This document shows positions 1 to 8,899 of a stretch of 64,000 nt of DNA, in pieces. The DNA comes from Burkholderia aenigmatica. Its GTDB lineage: Bacteria; Pseudomonadota; Gammaproteobacteria; Burkholderiales; Burkholderiaceae. The notes beneath the pieces are model-generated. The model worked only from the letters and a program-made list of their open reading frames with translations. It did no database searches and was not told the origin of the DNA. The position numbers were made by a program, and so were the translations under genes. The DNA is taken from positions 1 through 64,000 of the forward strand of contig NZ_CABVQC010000015.1 in assembly GCF_902499175.1 (NCBI RefSeq). Direction: 5' to 3'. Numbering within the stretch: the stretch's first letter is position 1; each line of letters opens with the position of its first letter.

Positions 1-627
1 TTCGTGTACTTCCATTCGATCATCGACTCGCCGGATTGCGCGAAGAACGTCGTGAATCTCGCGAGCCTCGAGAACGATCTGAAGTCGGCCGACACCACGG
101 CGAACTTCAACCTGATCACGCCGAACCTGTGTCACGACGGCCATGACGCGCCGTGTGCGAATGGTGAAGCGGGCGGCCTGACGAGCGCCGACGCGTTCCT
201 GAAGAAGTGGGTGCCGCTGATCACCGCGTCGCCGGCGTTTCAGAAGGACGGGCTGTTGATCGTCAATTTCGACGAGAGCAGCTATGCGAGCGTGTCGCAA
301 CCGTCGCCGGGTGTGACCAACCTCACGTTCGCGGGCACCACCTGCTGCAGCCAGCAGCCGGGGCCGAACCTGCCGGTCTTCCCGCAGACGTCGTCGCTCG
401 CCTACCACGGCGCGACGATCAACCTCACGAAGCAGAGCTTCGGCGGCGACCAGACGGGCGCGGTGATGATCTCGAAGTTCATCAAGCCGGGTACGGTGTC
501 GACGGTCGCGTACAACCACTATTCGATGCTGAAGAGCGTCGAGGACATCTTCGGGCTCGACCATCTCGGCTATGCAGGGCAGGCTGGCCTGCAAGGCTTC
601 GGCAATGACATCTTCACGAACCTGTGA
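1..627 (+). CDS. Phosphoesterase (acid phosphatase / phospholipase C-like) family, C-terminal part
   Basis: The reading frame is open from the first base, so the gene starts upstream of the window; about 208 C-terminal residues are present. The text resembles the C-terminal half of PF04185-type phosphoesterases (AcpA/PLC-like secreted phosphatases): a metal-site-like segment TPNLCHDGHDAPC, then a GLLIVNFDES stretch and a Cys pair in GTTCCSQ. Such enzymes are usually exported and hydrolyse phosphate esters. The stop lies 1 bp before the start chosen for the di-haem peroxidase, so the two may be co-transcribed. The substrate cannot be told from this fragment. Confidence 0.75.
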   Translation, partial: FVYFHSIIDSPDCAKNVVNLASLENDLKSADTTANFNLITPNLCHDGHDAPCANGEAGGLTSADAFLKKWVPLITASPAFQKDGLLIVNFDESSYASVSQPSPGVTNLTFAGTTCCSQQPGPNLPVFPQTSSLAYHGATINLTKQSFGGDQTGAVMISKFIKPGTVSTVAYNHYSMLKSVEDIFGLDHLGYAGQAGLQGFGNDIFTNL

Positions 628-628
628 G

Positions 629-1873
629 ATGCGGCGGATGCTAGGCGATGTGTGTCGAAGCGGGGGCTGGCGCGCGCTGGGCGCGGCGCTGGCGATCTGG
701 GCCTGCGCCGCGCCGGCTGGCGCGGCCGGGCCGAGCGACGCGGCGGCCCTCGGCAAGCTGATGTTCTTCGATCCGTCGTTATCGGCGTCGGGCAGGATGT
801 CGTGCGCGACGTGCCACAGTCCCGAGCACGCGTACGGGCCGCCGAACGGCCTGGCCGCGCAGTTCGGCGGTGCCGATCTGAAGCGGCAGGGCACCCGCGC
901 GGTGCCGAGCCTGCGCTACGTGCTGAACCGTACACCGATCTGGTCGCATCCGAAGGCCGCCAGCGTCGCCGAACGGTTGACGGAGACCGATAACGCGCCG
1001 ATCGGCGGCTTCGGATGGGACGGGCGCTTCGACCGGTTGCGCGATCAGGCGAGCTTTCCGCTGCTGAATCCGGACGAGATGGCGAACCCGAGCGCGGAGG
1101 CTGTCGTCGCGAAGCTGCGGCGCGCGCCGTATGCGAATCGCTTCCGCAAGGTATTCGGCGAGCATGCGTTCGACGACTCGAAGCAGGCGTTTGCGAATGC
1201 GGCGCTCGCGATCGAGCGTTTCGAACTCGAGGATCCGAGTTTTCGCCCGTACACGAGCAAGTTCGACTACTACCTCGACGGCAAGGTCGAACTGAGCGCG
1301 CAGGAGATGCGCGGCAAACGGCTGTTCGACGATCCCGCGCGCGGCAACTGCGCGTCGTGCCATATCGACCAGCCGGGCGTGAACGGCGCGCATCCGCTGC
1401 TGACCGACTTCACATTCGAGGCACTTGGCGTGCCGCGCAACCGAGAGTTGCGCGCGAACGCGAATCCCGATTACTACGACCTCGGGTTGTGCGGCCCGGT
1501 GCGCGCCGACCAGTCCGCCGACCGGTCGAATTGCGGGCTGTTCAAGACGCCGACGTTGCGCAATACGGCCACGCGCCGTGTGTTCTTCCACAACGGCCGT
1601 TTCCACACGTTGAAGGACGCGCTGCGATTTTACGTGCAGCGCGACACGAGCCCGGAGAAATTGTACGTATCCGATACGCATCGGCATGTCGTCAAATTCG
1701 ACGATTTGCCCGCGAACCTGCGAAGCAACGTCGATACGACGGACGAGCCGCTGACACGCAAGCGCGGCGAGCCGCCGGTCTGGAGCGAGGCGGACATCGC
1801 CGACGTCGAGGCCTTCCTTTCGACGCTCAACGACGGCTACGCATCAAAGCATCCGCCATCCCCTGGCCGTTGA
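629..1873 (+). CDS. Di-haem cytochrome c peroxidase (CcpA/MauG family)
   Basis: A 414-aa periplasmic protein. Residues 1-33 look like a signal peptide (basic start, hydrophobic stretch, APAGAAG cleavage region). Two haem c attachment motifs are visible: CATCH at residues 59-63 and CASCH at 241-245, the spacing expected for bacterial di-haem peroxidases, which reduce H2O2 with electrons from cytochromes or carry out MauG-like oxidations. Later parts of the fold such as FKTPTLRNTATRRVFFHNG, typical of the family around a haem ligand, are present. In-frame ATG codons also exist at 572 and 605, but only the ATG at 629 (or 638) puts the signal peptide at the N terminus. It directly follows the phosphoesterase gene. 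Confidence 0.9.
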   Translation: MRRMLGDVCRSGGWRALGAALAIWACAAPAGAAGPSDAAALGKLMFFDPSLSASGRMSCATCHSPEHAYGPPNGLAAQFGGADLKRQGTRAVPSLRYVLNRTPIWSHPKAASVAERLTETDNAPIGGFGWDGRFDRLRDQASFPLLNPDEMANPSAEAVVAKLRRAPYANRFRKVFGEHAFDDSKQAFANAALAIERFELEDPSFRPYTSKFDYYLDGKVELSAQEMRGKRLFDDPARGNCASCHIDQPGVNGAHPLLTDFTFEALGVPRNRELRANANPDYYDLGLCGPVRADQSADRSNCGLFKTPTLRNTATRRVFFHNGRFHTLKDALRFYVQRDTSPEKLYVSDTHRHVVKFDDLPANLRSNVDTTDEPLTRKRGEPPVWSEADIADVEAFLSTLNDGYASKHPPSPGR

Positions 1874-2008
1874 GTCCCTTCGCAACTGGCGCGTATGGCG
1901 CGCGTTTTCAAAGGACCTCGTCCAACCTCGGTTGCGTTAACAGGTCGTTGAAATACCTCGGTCGGTCCTGCACGATGTAGGTTCCCGAGATCAAGGAAGA
2001 GCAGGCCG

Positions 2009-2214
2009 ATGCGAGGTGCGGACGGTTACAACGAATCGTTATTCAGCACGGTGAGGCTAGAAGAATTTGTTCCGCAGGCGCATCCGCTGCGCCAGGTCCG
2101 GATATGGCTGAACGAAGCACTGTCGAAGATGGATGCGAAGTTCTCGGCAATGTACGAAGTCGGCGCGAAGGGAGGCCGACCGAGCATCGCGCCTGAGAAG
2201 CTGATGCGGGATAA
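2009..2214 (+). pseudogene. IS5-family transposase, N-terminal fragment
   Basis: The first about 68 codons read like the start of an IS5-type transposase (LEEFVPQAHPLRQVRIW, then GGRPSIAPEKLMR). Homology stops right after PEKLMR near position 2210, where the sequence switches to IS110 sequence on the other strand. The segment 1940-2008 just upstream, containing CAGGTCGTTGAAATACCTCG, may be the left end of this element. No functional transposase remains. Confidence 0.75.
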
Positions 2215-3122
2215 GGCCGTCGCTTCTGCAGCTGTTCAACCCAGGGGTGTTTGGATCGAAGTTGCACGCTGATGACTCTCGCGCAATGCACGAGCAGTGT
2301 ACGTAGATAAGCGTCGCTACGTTTGCTGATCCCGAGCAGCGTTGTCCTTCCACCCGAGCCGACTTGCCTGGGCAACTGGCCAATGGATGCCGCAAACTCG
2401 CGACCGAACTTGAATGCTTTCGCGTCGCCGATCGTGACAACTGCGGCGGTGGCGGTCAGCAGACCGACGCCCGGGATCGCGCCGATGGCTTGCGCGCTCA
2501 AGTCGGTGCTCATCCACTGCTTAAGCCGTTGCTCGATGCGCGTGATTTGCTCGTCCAGGTGTGTCAAGGCTGCGCACTGCTCCTGGAGGGTATCGATCAG
2601 CGGTGCTGCGACATGGTCACCGACTCGATCGAGAACGGCTGCGATATTCGCGTCGAAGGCGCGCCGGCCCGCCGGCATGACTTCGCCGTATTCGCCCAAG
2701 AGTCTACGGATGCAGTTGATCTGGGAGGTGCAGAACTTCACGAGCTGCTGGCGCAGCCGATGTAAGGCGAGCACGGCTTGTTGCGCCTCGCTCTTCACCG
2801 CGACCTTATTGCGAGGCTGCTGCACTGCCAGCCAGATTGCCCGTGCGTCCGCAGCAACGTTCTTGTTGCCGATGTTGAATGCTTTGGCAACGCGCGGAGC
2901 CATCAGACGGACCTGGTGCCCGAGCCTGCTGAGTGATCGAGCCCAGTGCTGCGAGCCGCCACATGCTTCCACGCCGATCATGCACGACTCAAGGTTGGCG
3001 AAATATTCGAGGAAGTTCGCTCGTTTGAGCGATTTGTTGATGATTTCTCCGCTGTTCGGCGCAATGTAGTGGATCTGGAAGACGCTCTTGCCAATGTCGA
3101 CTCCCACGGGGATGGGATTCAA
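2211..3122 (-). pseudogene. IS110-family transposase, C-terminally truncated and with a mutated catalytic Asp
   Basis: About 300 codons match an IS110 DEDD transposase: the RuvC-like N-terminal half (GVDIGKS with D9, GVEACG with E52, then AADARAIW with D92) and the C-terminal part with GIGAIPGVG-type text and a serine-region segment near the end (SKRSDAYLRTLLVH). The third acidic residue, expected at 89 in the DxxD pair, is Val (codon GTT at 2856-2858). After QKRRP near 2215 the frame runs into the antisense strand of the IS5 fragment until a stop at 2043, so the normal C terminus is lost. IS110 elements encode their bridge RNA beside the transposase; the 5' flank 3123-3330 would be where to look. 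Truncation plus the D-to-V change argue that it is dead. Confidence 0.85.
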
Positions 3123-3600
3123 GCTGCCTCCGTTCGGAAGTTCCGCAGGCGCATGATGCGCTCAGCGCGCAGAGGCGTTCACGCCATCGAATTAGTTCTA
3201 CTGTACGCATGCGTCATCTTGCGCAGAAGGTCGATTCGGTCGCTCTGAACGTAAAGTGGCGGGGCACGGCTGCTCGATACCGGTTCCGTTGTAATGCCGG
3301 GCATACGTGATCATGCTTGGGCACCTCATTGTTGTGCGGAGCTAGATGGACGACATTTGCTGCTCTGAACGGGCAGTCGACGGGAACGCTGCTTTTAGAC
3401 GGCCGCCAGTGCCTACGAGATGCAGTGGTGTCAGGCGTGCCGTCGCATGTGCGGTTGCCGAGCCATGCGGCGCAATTGCGGTAGGAGGGGCCGCTGCGGG
3501 CGAAATGACTGCTGCTGCGGAAGGCGGGTAACCCGAGTGAGTCATTGGCTTCTCGGTCGAGCGTACCCGAGCAGGTGATCCAATTTAGAGTGATGCGATC
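3123..3600. other. Intergenic: probable 5' flank of the IS110 remnant, then unassigned sequence
   Basis: The first 200 bases are probably the upstream non-coding end of the IS110 element (the part which in this family can encode the bridge RNA). I could not identify inverted ends. From about 3340 to 3550 there are only low-quality open frames on both strands. The base composition falls abruptly just before the gene at 3601. Confidence 0.4.
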
Positions 3601-4206
3601 ATGAACGACGAGTTACTTGAGCTGGAAATGCTCTACGAAAATTCCGAGGAATCGGTTCCTCGCAGTGAGCTCTTGAAATTTATCGATAGTGATCAACCGG
3701 AGGTGCTCGGGTCGCTGTACGCCAAGCTTACGAAGAGAAGTTTCACGGAGAAAATTGTCCCTCCAATGGAGTTTGGTGATTGTAAGCGATTATTCTTGGA
3801 ATTCTATGGATTGTGCATTTCAAACGATAATGTTGAGGCGGACAATCCCCAGTTGTTCTTGATTTCAAGATATATTGCAGCGGTGGATTTCGGGAGATGG
3901 TTTGTTTCGATTGTAGAGGACAGAAAGATAGCCAGGAGCGATGTGGCTGATGTGGTGAGGTGGTTGGAAAATTTGTATGTGCAAGGTGATCAGGAAATTC
4001 GATCTTGCTTGATTGTTGCGTCGTTGGAGCACATGTTTTCACGCAATTCAATAAGGAAGTTGTTTTCAAGCTGGAAGTTCGATCCAATCCTTGGGGGTGC
4101 GTATCGTGAAGCGACTGCTAAGTCGAGGTATGAACATCTGAATGCGGAAGAAAACGTTGATTATTTCAATAGGCAAGGCAGTAACATGCCCGTGAGACGC
4201 GAGTAG
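3601..4206 (+). CDS. AT-rich hypothetical protein, possibly an orphan immunity protein
   Basis: A 201-aa soluble acidic protein with no signal peptide or membrane segment; I do not recognise the family. It is rich in Glu, Asp, Phe and Leu, with an internal stretch RWLENLYVQGDQEI followed by a SLEHMFS segment, a layout reminiscent of small helical immunity or DUF proteins found beside toxin fragments. Its codons use many A/T third positions (TTG, GAT, AAA, ATA), quite unlike all neighbours, so recent transfer is likely. It stands alone downstream of an IS scar, with no toxin gene seen. The start ATG at 3601 has no clear Shine-Dalgarno motif. Confidence 0.6.
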   Translation: MNDELLELEMLYENSEESVPRSELLKFIDSDQPEVLGSLYAKLTKRSFTEKIVPPMEFGDCKRLFLEFYGLCISNDNVEADNPQLFLISRYIAAVDFGRWFVSIVEDRKIARSDVADVVRWLENLYVQGDQEIRSCLIVASLEHMFSRNSIRKLFSSWKFDPILGGAYREATAKSRYEHLNAEENVDYFNRQGSNMPVRRE

Positions 4207-4544
4207 CTCCCCTTTTGCCTATCGGAAAACACTTTGTTCTCGAGCGAACGGGAGGTGCGGAGCCCATTGCATGCTTTGCGGACTCATCCCGCTGCTCCGG
4301 CCCCCAGTGACGTTATGCAGCGCAGCAGGTCTTCGGTGCGTCGCTTCGATATCAATGTAGACCTGTATCCCATCGAGCACGCTATTTTGTCGAGATCTTG
4401 ACCGGCGTATCCCATCAGGGACAGCCGGCCTGTACCGGAATCAGAGTCCGGGCGCAGCCGCAATCCCGACCTTCAAGCCGTCGCGCAAATGAAAGCTCGG
4501 CAAACCGGGGGTGCCCATATGCCCCACGGAACGCGAGAAGGGCC
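4207..4544. other. Intergenic, nothing recognised
   Basis: Composition returns from AT-rich to the genomic high GC across this stretch. On the minus strand around 4320-4370 a short run reads QVYIDIEATHRRP, which might be a remnant of another mobile element, but it is too short to assign. Confidence 0.3.
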
Positions 4545-5669
4545 TCAGGGCCGCAAGGACGGCGCAAGCGCCAGGGCGGTCTCGAGCACGGCCCGTCCGA
4601 ATGTGCGGGCGTATGCAGCGGCGTCGGCAACGTCCCGTGGGCGGTCAGCGCTCTCTTTGAACGGCAACTCGATGGTCATCGCCAGCGCGTCGAATTGCTC
4701 CGCGACCCACGGGATGCACTTCTTCGGGCTCGCATGATCAGGTCGGTCGACGGAATAGCCACGCGCAGTCTGGAAGACGGGGGAGCGTCGCAGCAGTTCT
4801 TCGTCGAACGCGCGGCGCAAGACCTGCAAGCGTGGTGTCCAAGCGGGGCTACCGTCAGCGCCCACCGAGAAGACGTGGGGCAGAACCTCGTCGCCATGGA
4901 AGTCGACGAGCAGGTCGAGCCCGAGCGCTTGCATGCGCCGGCGCACGGCGGCCGTCTCGGGCGCGTCCGGATACTCGCGGTCCCAGCAGCGATTGAGGTT
5001 GGCGCCGCGCGCGTTCGTGCGCAGGTTGCCCAGGCGCACACCGTCCGGATTGACATTGACGACGACGTGCACTGCGTGGTCACCGATCTCCCAGACGGGA
5101 CGCAGTTCGCCGCACAGTGCCTGCACGAGGCCCTCCAGGCAATAGCCGCCCTGCGATTCGCCCGGATGCTGACGGGCCATAAACCAGAGGCGCGAGCGCG
5201 GTGCACGGCCCTCGAACGAGAGCATGCGGATCGGCTCGCCGAGCGCGGAGGCTCCGAGAGTCGCCAGCGTCGCGCCTGCTTGCGTCGCCTGGGCAACGAG
5301 ATTGTCCTCAGCGACGCGGTCGAAGGTCGGGAAATAGGCGAAGCGCAGGCGCGCGGCGGGGCCGGGCGCGTGGAAGGCGAGCGCGTCGCCATCGAAGTTC
5401 GTTGGCAGGCGGCACCAGGCCGCCTTCTCGCCGCCGTTGGCATGCATGCAGACGCGGTAGTCGACCCAGCCTTTAGGGTAGGACGATCCGGCTAGGCCCT
5501 CGATGCGTACGTCGATGCCCTCGGACGGCACGTCGACCAGCTCGAAGGCGAACCATTGGGTGAATTCGGCCGCGTTGTCGCTGCGCAGACGCAAGCGCAA
5601 GGGCGAGCCGGTGGTGGCATCGGCGACGTGGTCGATCGCGGCGGCTTCGAAGTCGGTGTCGATGTGCAT
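4545..5669 (-). CDS. M14 family zinc carboxypeptidase (cytosolic carboxypeptidase-like)
   Basis: A 374-aa protein with the M14 layout: a beta-sandwich N-terminal domain (about residues 1-115), then the peptidase domain with zinc ligands HPGE (H168, E171) and H258 in DFHGDE, substrate-binding NVNPDG and RGANLNR segments, and a catalytic-type Glu at 334 in TIELPFK. This is the arrangement of AGBL/CCP-like bacterial enzymes, which remove C-terminal residues from peptides; the substrate is unknown. No signal peptide, so cytoplasmic. The start at 5669 is preferred over an upstream in-frame ATG because the family begins near MHIDTDF and an AAGGA motif lies upstream. It is transcribed alone. Confidence 0.85.
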   Translation of the reverse strand: MHIDTDFEAAAIDHVADATTGSPLRLRLRSDNAAEFTQWFAFELVDVPSEGIDVRIEGLAGSSYPKGWVDYRVCMHANGGEKAAWCRLPTNFDGDALAFHAPGPAARLRFAYFPTFDRVAEDNLVAQATQAGATLATLGASALGEPIRMLSFEGRAPRSRLWFMARQHPGESQGGYCLEGLVQALCGELRPVWEIGDHAVHVVVNVNPDGVRLGNLRTNARGANLNRCWDREYPDAPETAAVRRRMQALGLDLLVDFHGDEVLPHVFSVGADGSPAWTPRLQVLRRAFDEELLRRSPVFQTARGYSVDRPDHASPKKCIPWVAEQFDALAMTIELPFKESADRPRDVADAAAYARTFGRAVLETALALAPSLRP

Positions 5670-5911
5670 GGGGCCGGTCCTTGTACAGTGATAAAAGGCG
5701 GGATTCCGCGAATCAAGCATGATATTTGAGTCGCCTTGCAAGAAACAGCGGATCAATATTGGGACGCGGCGGCCTTTTACACAATGTTCGATCGACCTCC
5801 CCAAGTCGTTGTTGTCGCATTGAGGGCACCCACTGCCACGTCACATCGGACGTTCGGCAGTCCACCTCTTCATAAATTCCATTTGCGGCCCTGACCGACA
5901 CCTCGAACACA

Positions 5912-6375
5912 TCACAAGTACATCGGCGTGGATGTCGTGAACGCATCAGCAACAAATTCGCCGCCAGGTAACCGATGGTGCTGCATAAAATCGCGCTGCG
6001 CGGATTCGACCATCACCGGCGCGCCGCACGCATACACCTGGCGGCCCAACAGATCGGGCAGGTCCTCGATCACCGCGCGATGGACGATGCCCATGCGGCC
6101 CGTCCACTGATCCCAGGCGCTCGGCTCGGAGAGCACCGGCACGTACTTGAAGTTCGGGATCTTGCGCGTGCCCACTGCCCGGCGAGCTCGCCGAGATCGA
6201 TGTCCTTCTTGTCGCGCGCACCGCAGTAGAGCGTCGTCGGCCTTGCGTTCGAGCGCGGCGAACCGGCACGGCAGCTTCTTGACCTGCACGCCGTCGACGC
6301 CGGCGATTTCGCGCACGTCGATCTCGAGATCGCACTGCGCCTTCGAGCAGCACAGCAGCGCGAGGCTTTGAATGT
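5912..6375 (-). pseudogene. Decayed flavin/2Fe-2S reductase (CDP-6-deoxy-delta-3,4-glucoseen reductase-like, AscD type)
   Basis: Pieces of a ferredoxin-type NAD(P)H reductase can be read in two frames. The 5' part has a plant-ferredoxin-like segment (CDLEIDVREIAGVDGVQVKK, CRFAALERKADD), after which the FAD and NAD core is deleted; a second frame then gives LYCGARDKKDIDLGELAGQWAR, and the first frame resumes at KIPNFKYVPVLSEP and runs through VYACGAPVMVESAQRDF to the C terminus. At least one internal deletion and one later single-base frameshift (near 6170) are needed to explain this. The iron-sulfur Cys cluster is incomplete. Certainly non-functional. Confidence 0.75.
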
Positions 6376-6452
6376 GATGGTGTTGTTGACAGCGGTGTGC
6401 GGACACGGGTATTGCACGAGTACGCCGCGCGTCCACACGTCACGTGGAGGAA

Positions 6453-6959
6453 TCAGGCGGTGCGGATGACCGCTTGTGCGCGTATCCGCCAGCCGAGCGC
6501 TGCCGCAATCACGGCGAACCCCGCCAACGCCCACATCGGCAATGACAGCCCGAGAATCGGGGGAGTCGGTGTTTCGCACAACCCGCTCACCTTGAAGACC
6601 AGCGGCAGCCAGTGCGCTGGCGGCAGACTGTCGACCAGCGGCTGCAACGCATCGAAGCCGCAACTGAATCCCGGGTGAGCCTGTACATAGATATGCCGCA
6701 CGGCGACCGCCGCGCCTGCCAGTGCCGTGGCCAGCGAGAGTGCACGTAGCCACGCGACGCGGCGTCCGCCTGCCGCCGCCACGAAGGCGAATAGTGCGAT
6801 GAGCAGGAACAGATAGCGCTGGATGATGCACAGCGGGCACGGATCCTCGTGCCACACCAGCTGGATCCCCAGTGCGCCGGCGACGAGCGCGATGCTGGCC
6901 GTGCCGATCGCCAGCAGCGTCCACCGCTCCGCGCGCGTGGCGTGGATCGGCGGGCTCAT
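6453..6959 (-). CDS. dsbB: Disulfide bond formation protein B
   Basis: A 168-aa inner-membrane protein with four predicted membrane segments. The two periplasmic Cys pairs of DsbB are present: CPLC at residues 41-44, and C100 and C128 (in FSCGF and GLCET). DsbB reoxidises DsbA and passes electrons to quinones. The ATG overlaps the stop of the 93-aa gene upstream (ATGA), so translation is probably coupled in an operon with that gene and the MFS transporter. This genome probably has another dsbB elsewhere, since such operon copies are usually extra ones; that is inference. Confidence 0.92.
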   Translation of the reverse strand: MSPPIHATRAERWTLLAIGTASIALVAGALGIQLVWHEDPCPLCIIQRYLFLLIALFAFVAAAGGRRVAWLRALSLATALAGAAVAVRHIYVQAHPGFSCGFDALQPLVDSLPPAHWLPLVFKVSGLCETPTPPILGLSLPMWALAGFAVIAAALGWRIRAQAVIRTA

Positions 6960-7237
6960 CGCTGTGCTCCGGGTGTGCTGAACGGCGACTCGAGCATGCG
7001 GTCGACATCGCGCTCGAGATCGGGTGCGGCGCTGTCGATGCTCACCGTCGGGCGCGGGGCATGCTCGCTTGTCAGCCAGTCGCCGGCGAGCACGGCTGTG
7101 TGCTCGTCGATGTGGTTCGGCGCGTCGAGCGCGCGATCGAGGGGCCGTTGCAGACCCGCTTCAATGCCGACGAGGTTGTCTGAGCGTTTGGCATCCATGC
7201 TGTCGATGAAGGTTGGGTGGAGGAACGAAACGGACAT
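6956..7237 (-). CDS. Small hypothetical protein between the MFS transporter and dsbB
   Basis: A 93-aa protein that I do not recognise, acidic, with no Cys and no membrane segment ([13 protein letters not shown] at the start, [11 protein letters not shown] at the end). Support for its being real comes from context: its ATG overlaps the MFS stop codon (TGATG at 7235-7239) and its TGA overlaps the dsbB ATG (ATGA at 6956-6959), so all three genes are packed without a spacer. It has no resemblance to a thioredoxin fold. The role may be linked to the transporter or to disulfide chemistry, but nothing in the sequence proves it. Confidence 0.65.
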   Translation of the reverse strand: MSVSFLHPTFIDSMDAKRSDNLVGIEAGLQRPLDRALDAPNHIDEHTAVLAGDWLTSEHAPRPTVSIDSAAPDLERDVDRMLESPFSTPGAQR

Positions 7238-8460
7238 CACGCGCGCGGGCGCAGCGTCGCATACCAGAACAACAGCGCGGTTGCACTGAATGCGGCGCCG
7301 AGCGTACAGACGCCGGCCCAGCCGAAGCGCGCATACACGCAGGTCGACGCGATCGAGCCGGACGCGCAGCCCGCGGCATAGAACAGCATGTAGCCGGCCG
7401 TCAGGCGGCTGCGTGCATCGGGACGCACGCCGTAGATCAGGCTCTGGTTGGTCACGTGCACCGCTTGCAGGCCGAGGTCGAACGCGATGACGCCCACGAC
7501 GAGTGCCGCGAGCGAATGCATCACGAGCGCCGTGGGCAGCCATGACACGAGCATCAACGCGAGCCCGATGCCGGAGGTCCATTGCGCCAAGCCGCGATCG
7601 GCGAGACGGCCGGCGCGTGCGGCGCCGAGCGCGCCTGCCGCACCCGCGAGCCCGAACAACCCGATCTCCGTATGCGACAGCGACAGCGGCGGCGCGCTGA
7701 GCGGCAGCACCATCGGCGTCCAGAGCGTCATCGCGGCCGCGAAATGCAGGAAGGCGATGAAGGCGCGCACGCGCAGCACGTGCTCCTGCGCGAAAAGTGC
7801 AAAGACCGACGCGATCAAGCGCGGATACGGCTCGGCAACACCCGGAAGACGATGAAGCGGGAGGACGCGCGACAGAACGACGGCAAGCAGCAGCATCACG
7901 CCGGCCGACGTGAAATACACCGCGCGCCATCCCGCGAGGTCGGCGATCGCGCCCGAGAACGTGCGCGCGAGCAGAATGCCGAGCACGATGCCGCTCGTCA
8001 CCGTGCCGACGACCTGTCCGCGTTCCGCCGGTTCGGCGAGCCCTGCCGCGAATGACACGAGCACCTGCGTGACAACACTCAGAAAGCCGATCAGCGCCAT
8101 GCCGGCGAACAGCACGGAGGTGCGCGTGGCCGTGGCGATTGCCAGCAGCGCAAGCGCGCAGACGACAGTCTGGATCAGGATCATCCGGCGCCGATCCCAC
8201 AGATCGCCGAGCGGAACGAGGAGCAGGAGGCCGAGCCCGTAGCAGACGCTCGTGATCGTCATGATGCCGCCGATTGCGGCGCGCGAGATGTCGAACTGGT
8301 GCGCGAGCGTGTCGAGCAACGGCTGCGCGTAGTAGACGTTGGCGACGGCGAATCCCGCCGTCGTCGCGAACAGCAGCGTGACCGGACGCGTCAGCGTGGC
8401 ATGGGCTACCGCGAGGGGCTGCGGGGCGCGCTGTAGCGGAGACAGTTGTTCGAGACTCAT
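7237..8460 (-). CDS. MFS transporter (DHA1/YnfM-like)
   Basis: A 407-aa protein with about 12 hydrophobic segments. The N-terminal half has ATTAGFAVANVYYAQPLLD in helix 1 and the MFS motif A region PLGDLWDRRRMI between helices 2 and 3, typical of drug-efflux-type transporters. The chosen ATG (8460) precedes MSLEQLSP; an upstream in-frame start at 8598 would add 46 residues of poor quality. No strong Shine-Dalgarno motif is visible. First gene of the MFS / small protein / dsbB operon, which suggests export of a thiol-reactive or redox-related compound, though that is inference. Confidence 0.88.
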   Translation of the reverse strand: MSLEQLSPLQRAPQPLAVAHATLTRPVTLLFATTAGFAVANVYYAQPLLDTLAHQFDISRAAIGGIMTITSVCYGLGLLLLVPLGDLWDRRRMILIQTVVCALALLAIATATRTSVLFAGMALIGFLSVVTQVLVSFAAGLAEPAERGQVVGTVTSGIVLGILLARTFSGAIADLAGWRAVYFTSAGVMLLLAVVLSRVLPLHRLPGVAEPYPRLIASVFALFAQEHVLRVRAFIAFLHFAAAMTLWTPMVLPLSAPPLSLSHTEIGLFGLAGAAGALGAARAGRLADRGLAQWTSGIGLALMLVSWLPTALVMHSLAALVVGVIAFDLGLQAVHVTNQSLIYGVRPDARSRLTAGYMLFYAAGCASGSIASTCVYARFGWAGVCTLGAAFSATALLFWYATLRPRA

Positions 8461-8899
8461 GATGGTGACGGCTGGCGAACCGGCATGAAGAAAGCGGGCG
8501 GGGTGGTGCTGACCTCCCCCGGGAAACGGCAACGCGCGTGAGGTGGCCCGCGCGGCGAAGTCAACGATGGAGGGAAATGTACCGAGTGCGATGCGCAACG
8601 GTTAGCCGGTGCGTCTCAATGGATGGACTGTGCGTCCCACCCACACGGCGCGCGGTGCGGACGAGCGCACAGAAACGGATCGTCGATGCGTTGGGACAAA
8701 AGCGCTAACGGTTGCGGCCGCCCCTTTCATACCATCACACGCAGCCCACTTCCGCCTGTCGACGCGGCCGGCTGGGCGCATGTCGACGGCACGCTCGCGC
8801 GGTTCGAATCCTGGCCGTCGGCATGGCGACATACCGGCGTCGCGGCGGGGGCCGGTCTCGACAATCCCGCTTTGCCATTCATCGATCATGGAGGTTCGT
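8461..8899. other. Divergent promoter region between the MFS operon and the NTF2-fold gene
   Basis: About 440 bases without a convincing gene; open frames here are low quality. It should contain promoters for both directions. I saw no clear palindrome. The GGTTCGAATCC run at about 8803 looks like a tRNA T-loop but has no tRNA around it. Confidence 0.4.

Noticed and set aside
3342..3545. 67-aa Ala/Pro-rich minus-strand frame
   Set aside because: Low complexity text typical of a shadow frame in GC-rich DNA.
8799..8816. GGTTCGAATCC tRNA T-loop-like sequence
   Set aside because: No acceptor stem, anticodon arm or CCA end could be folded around it.
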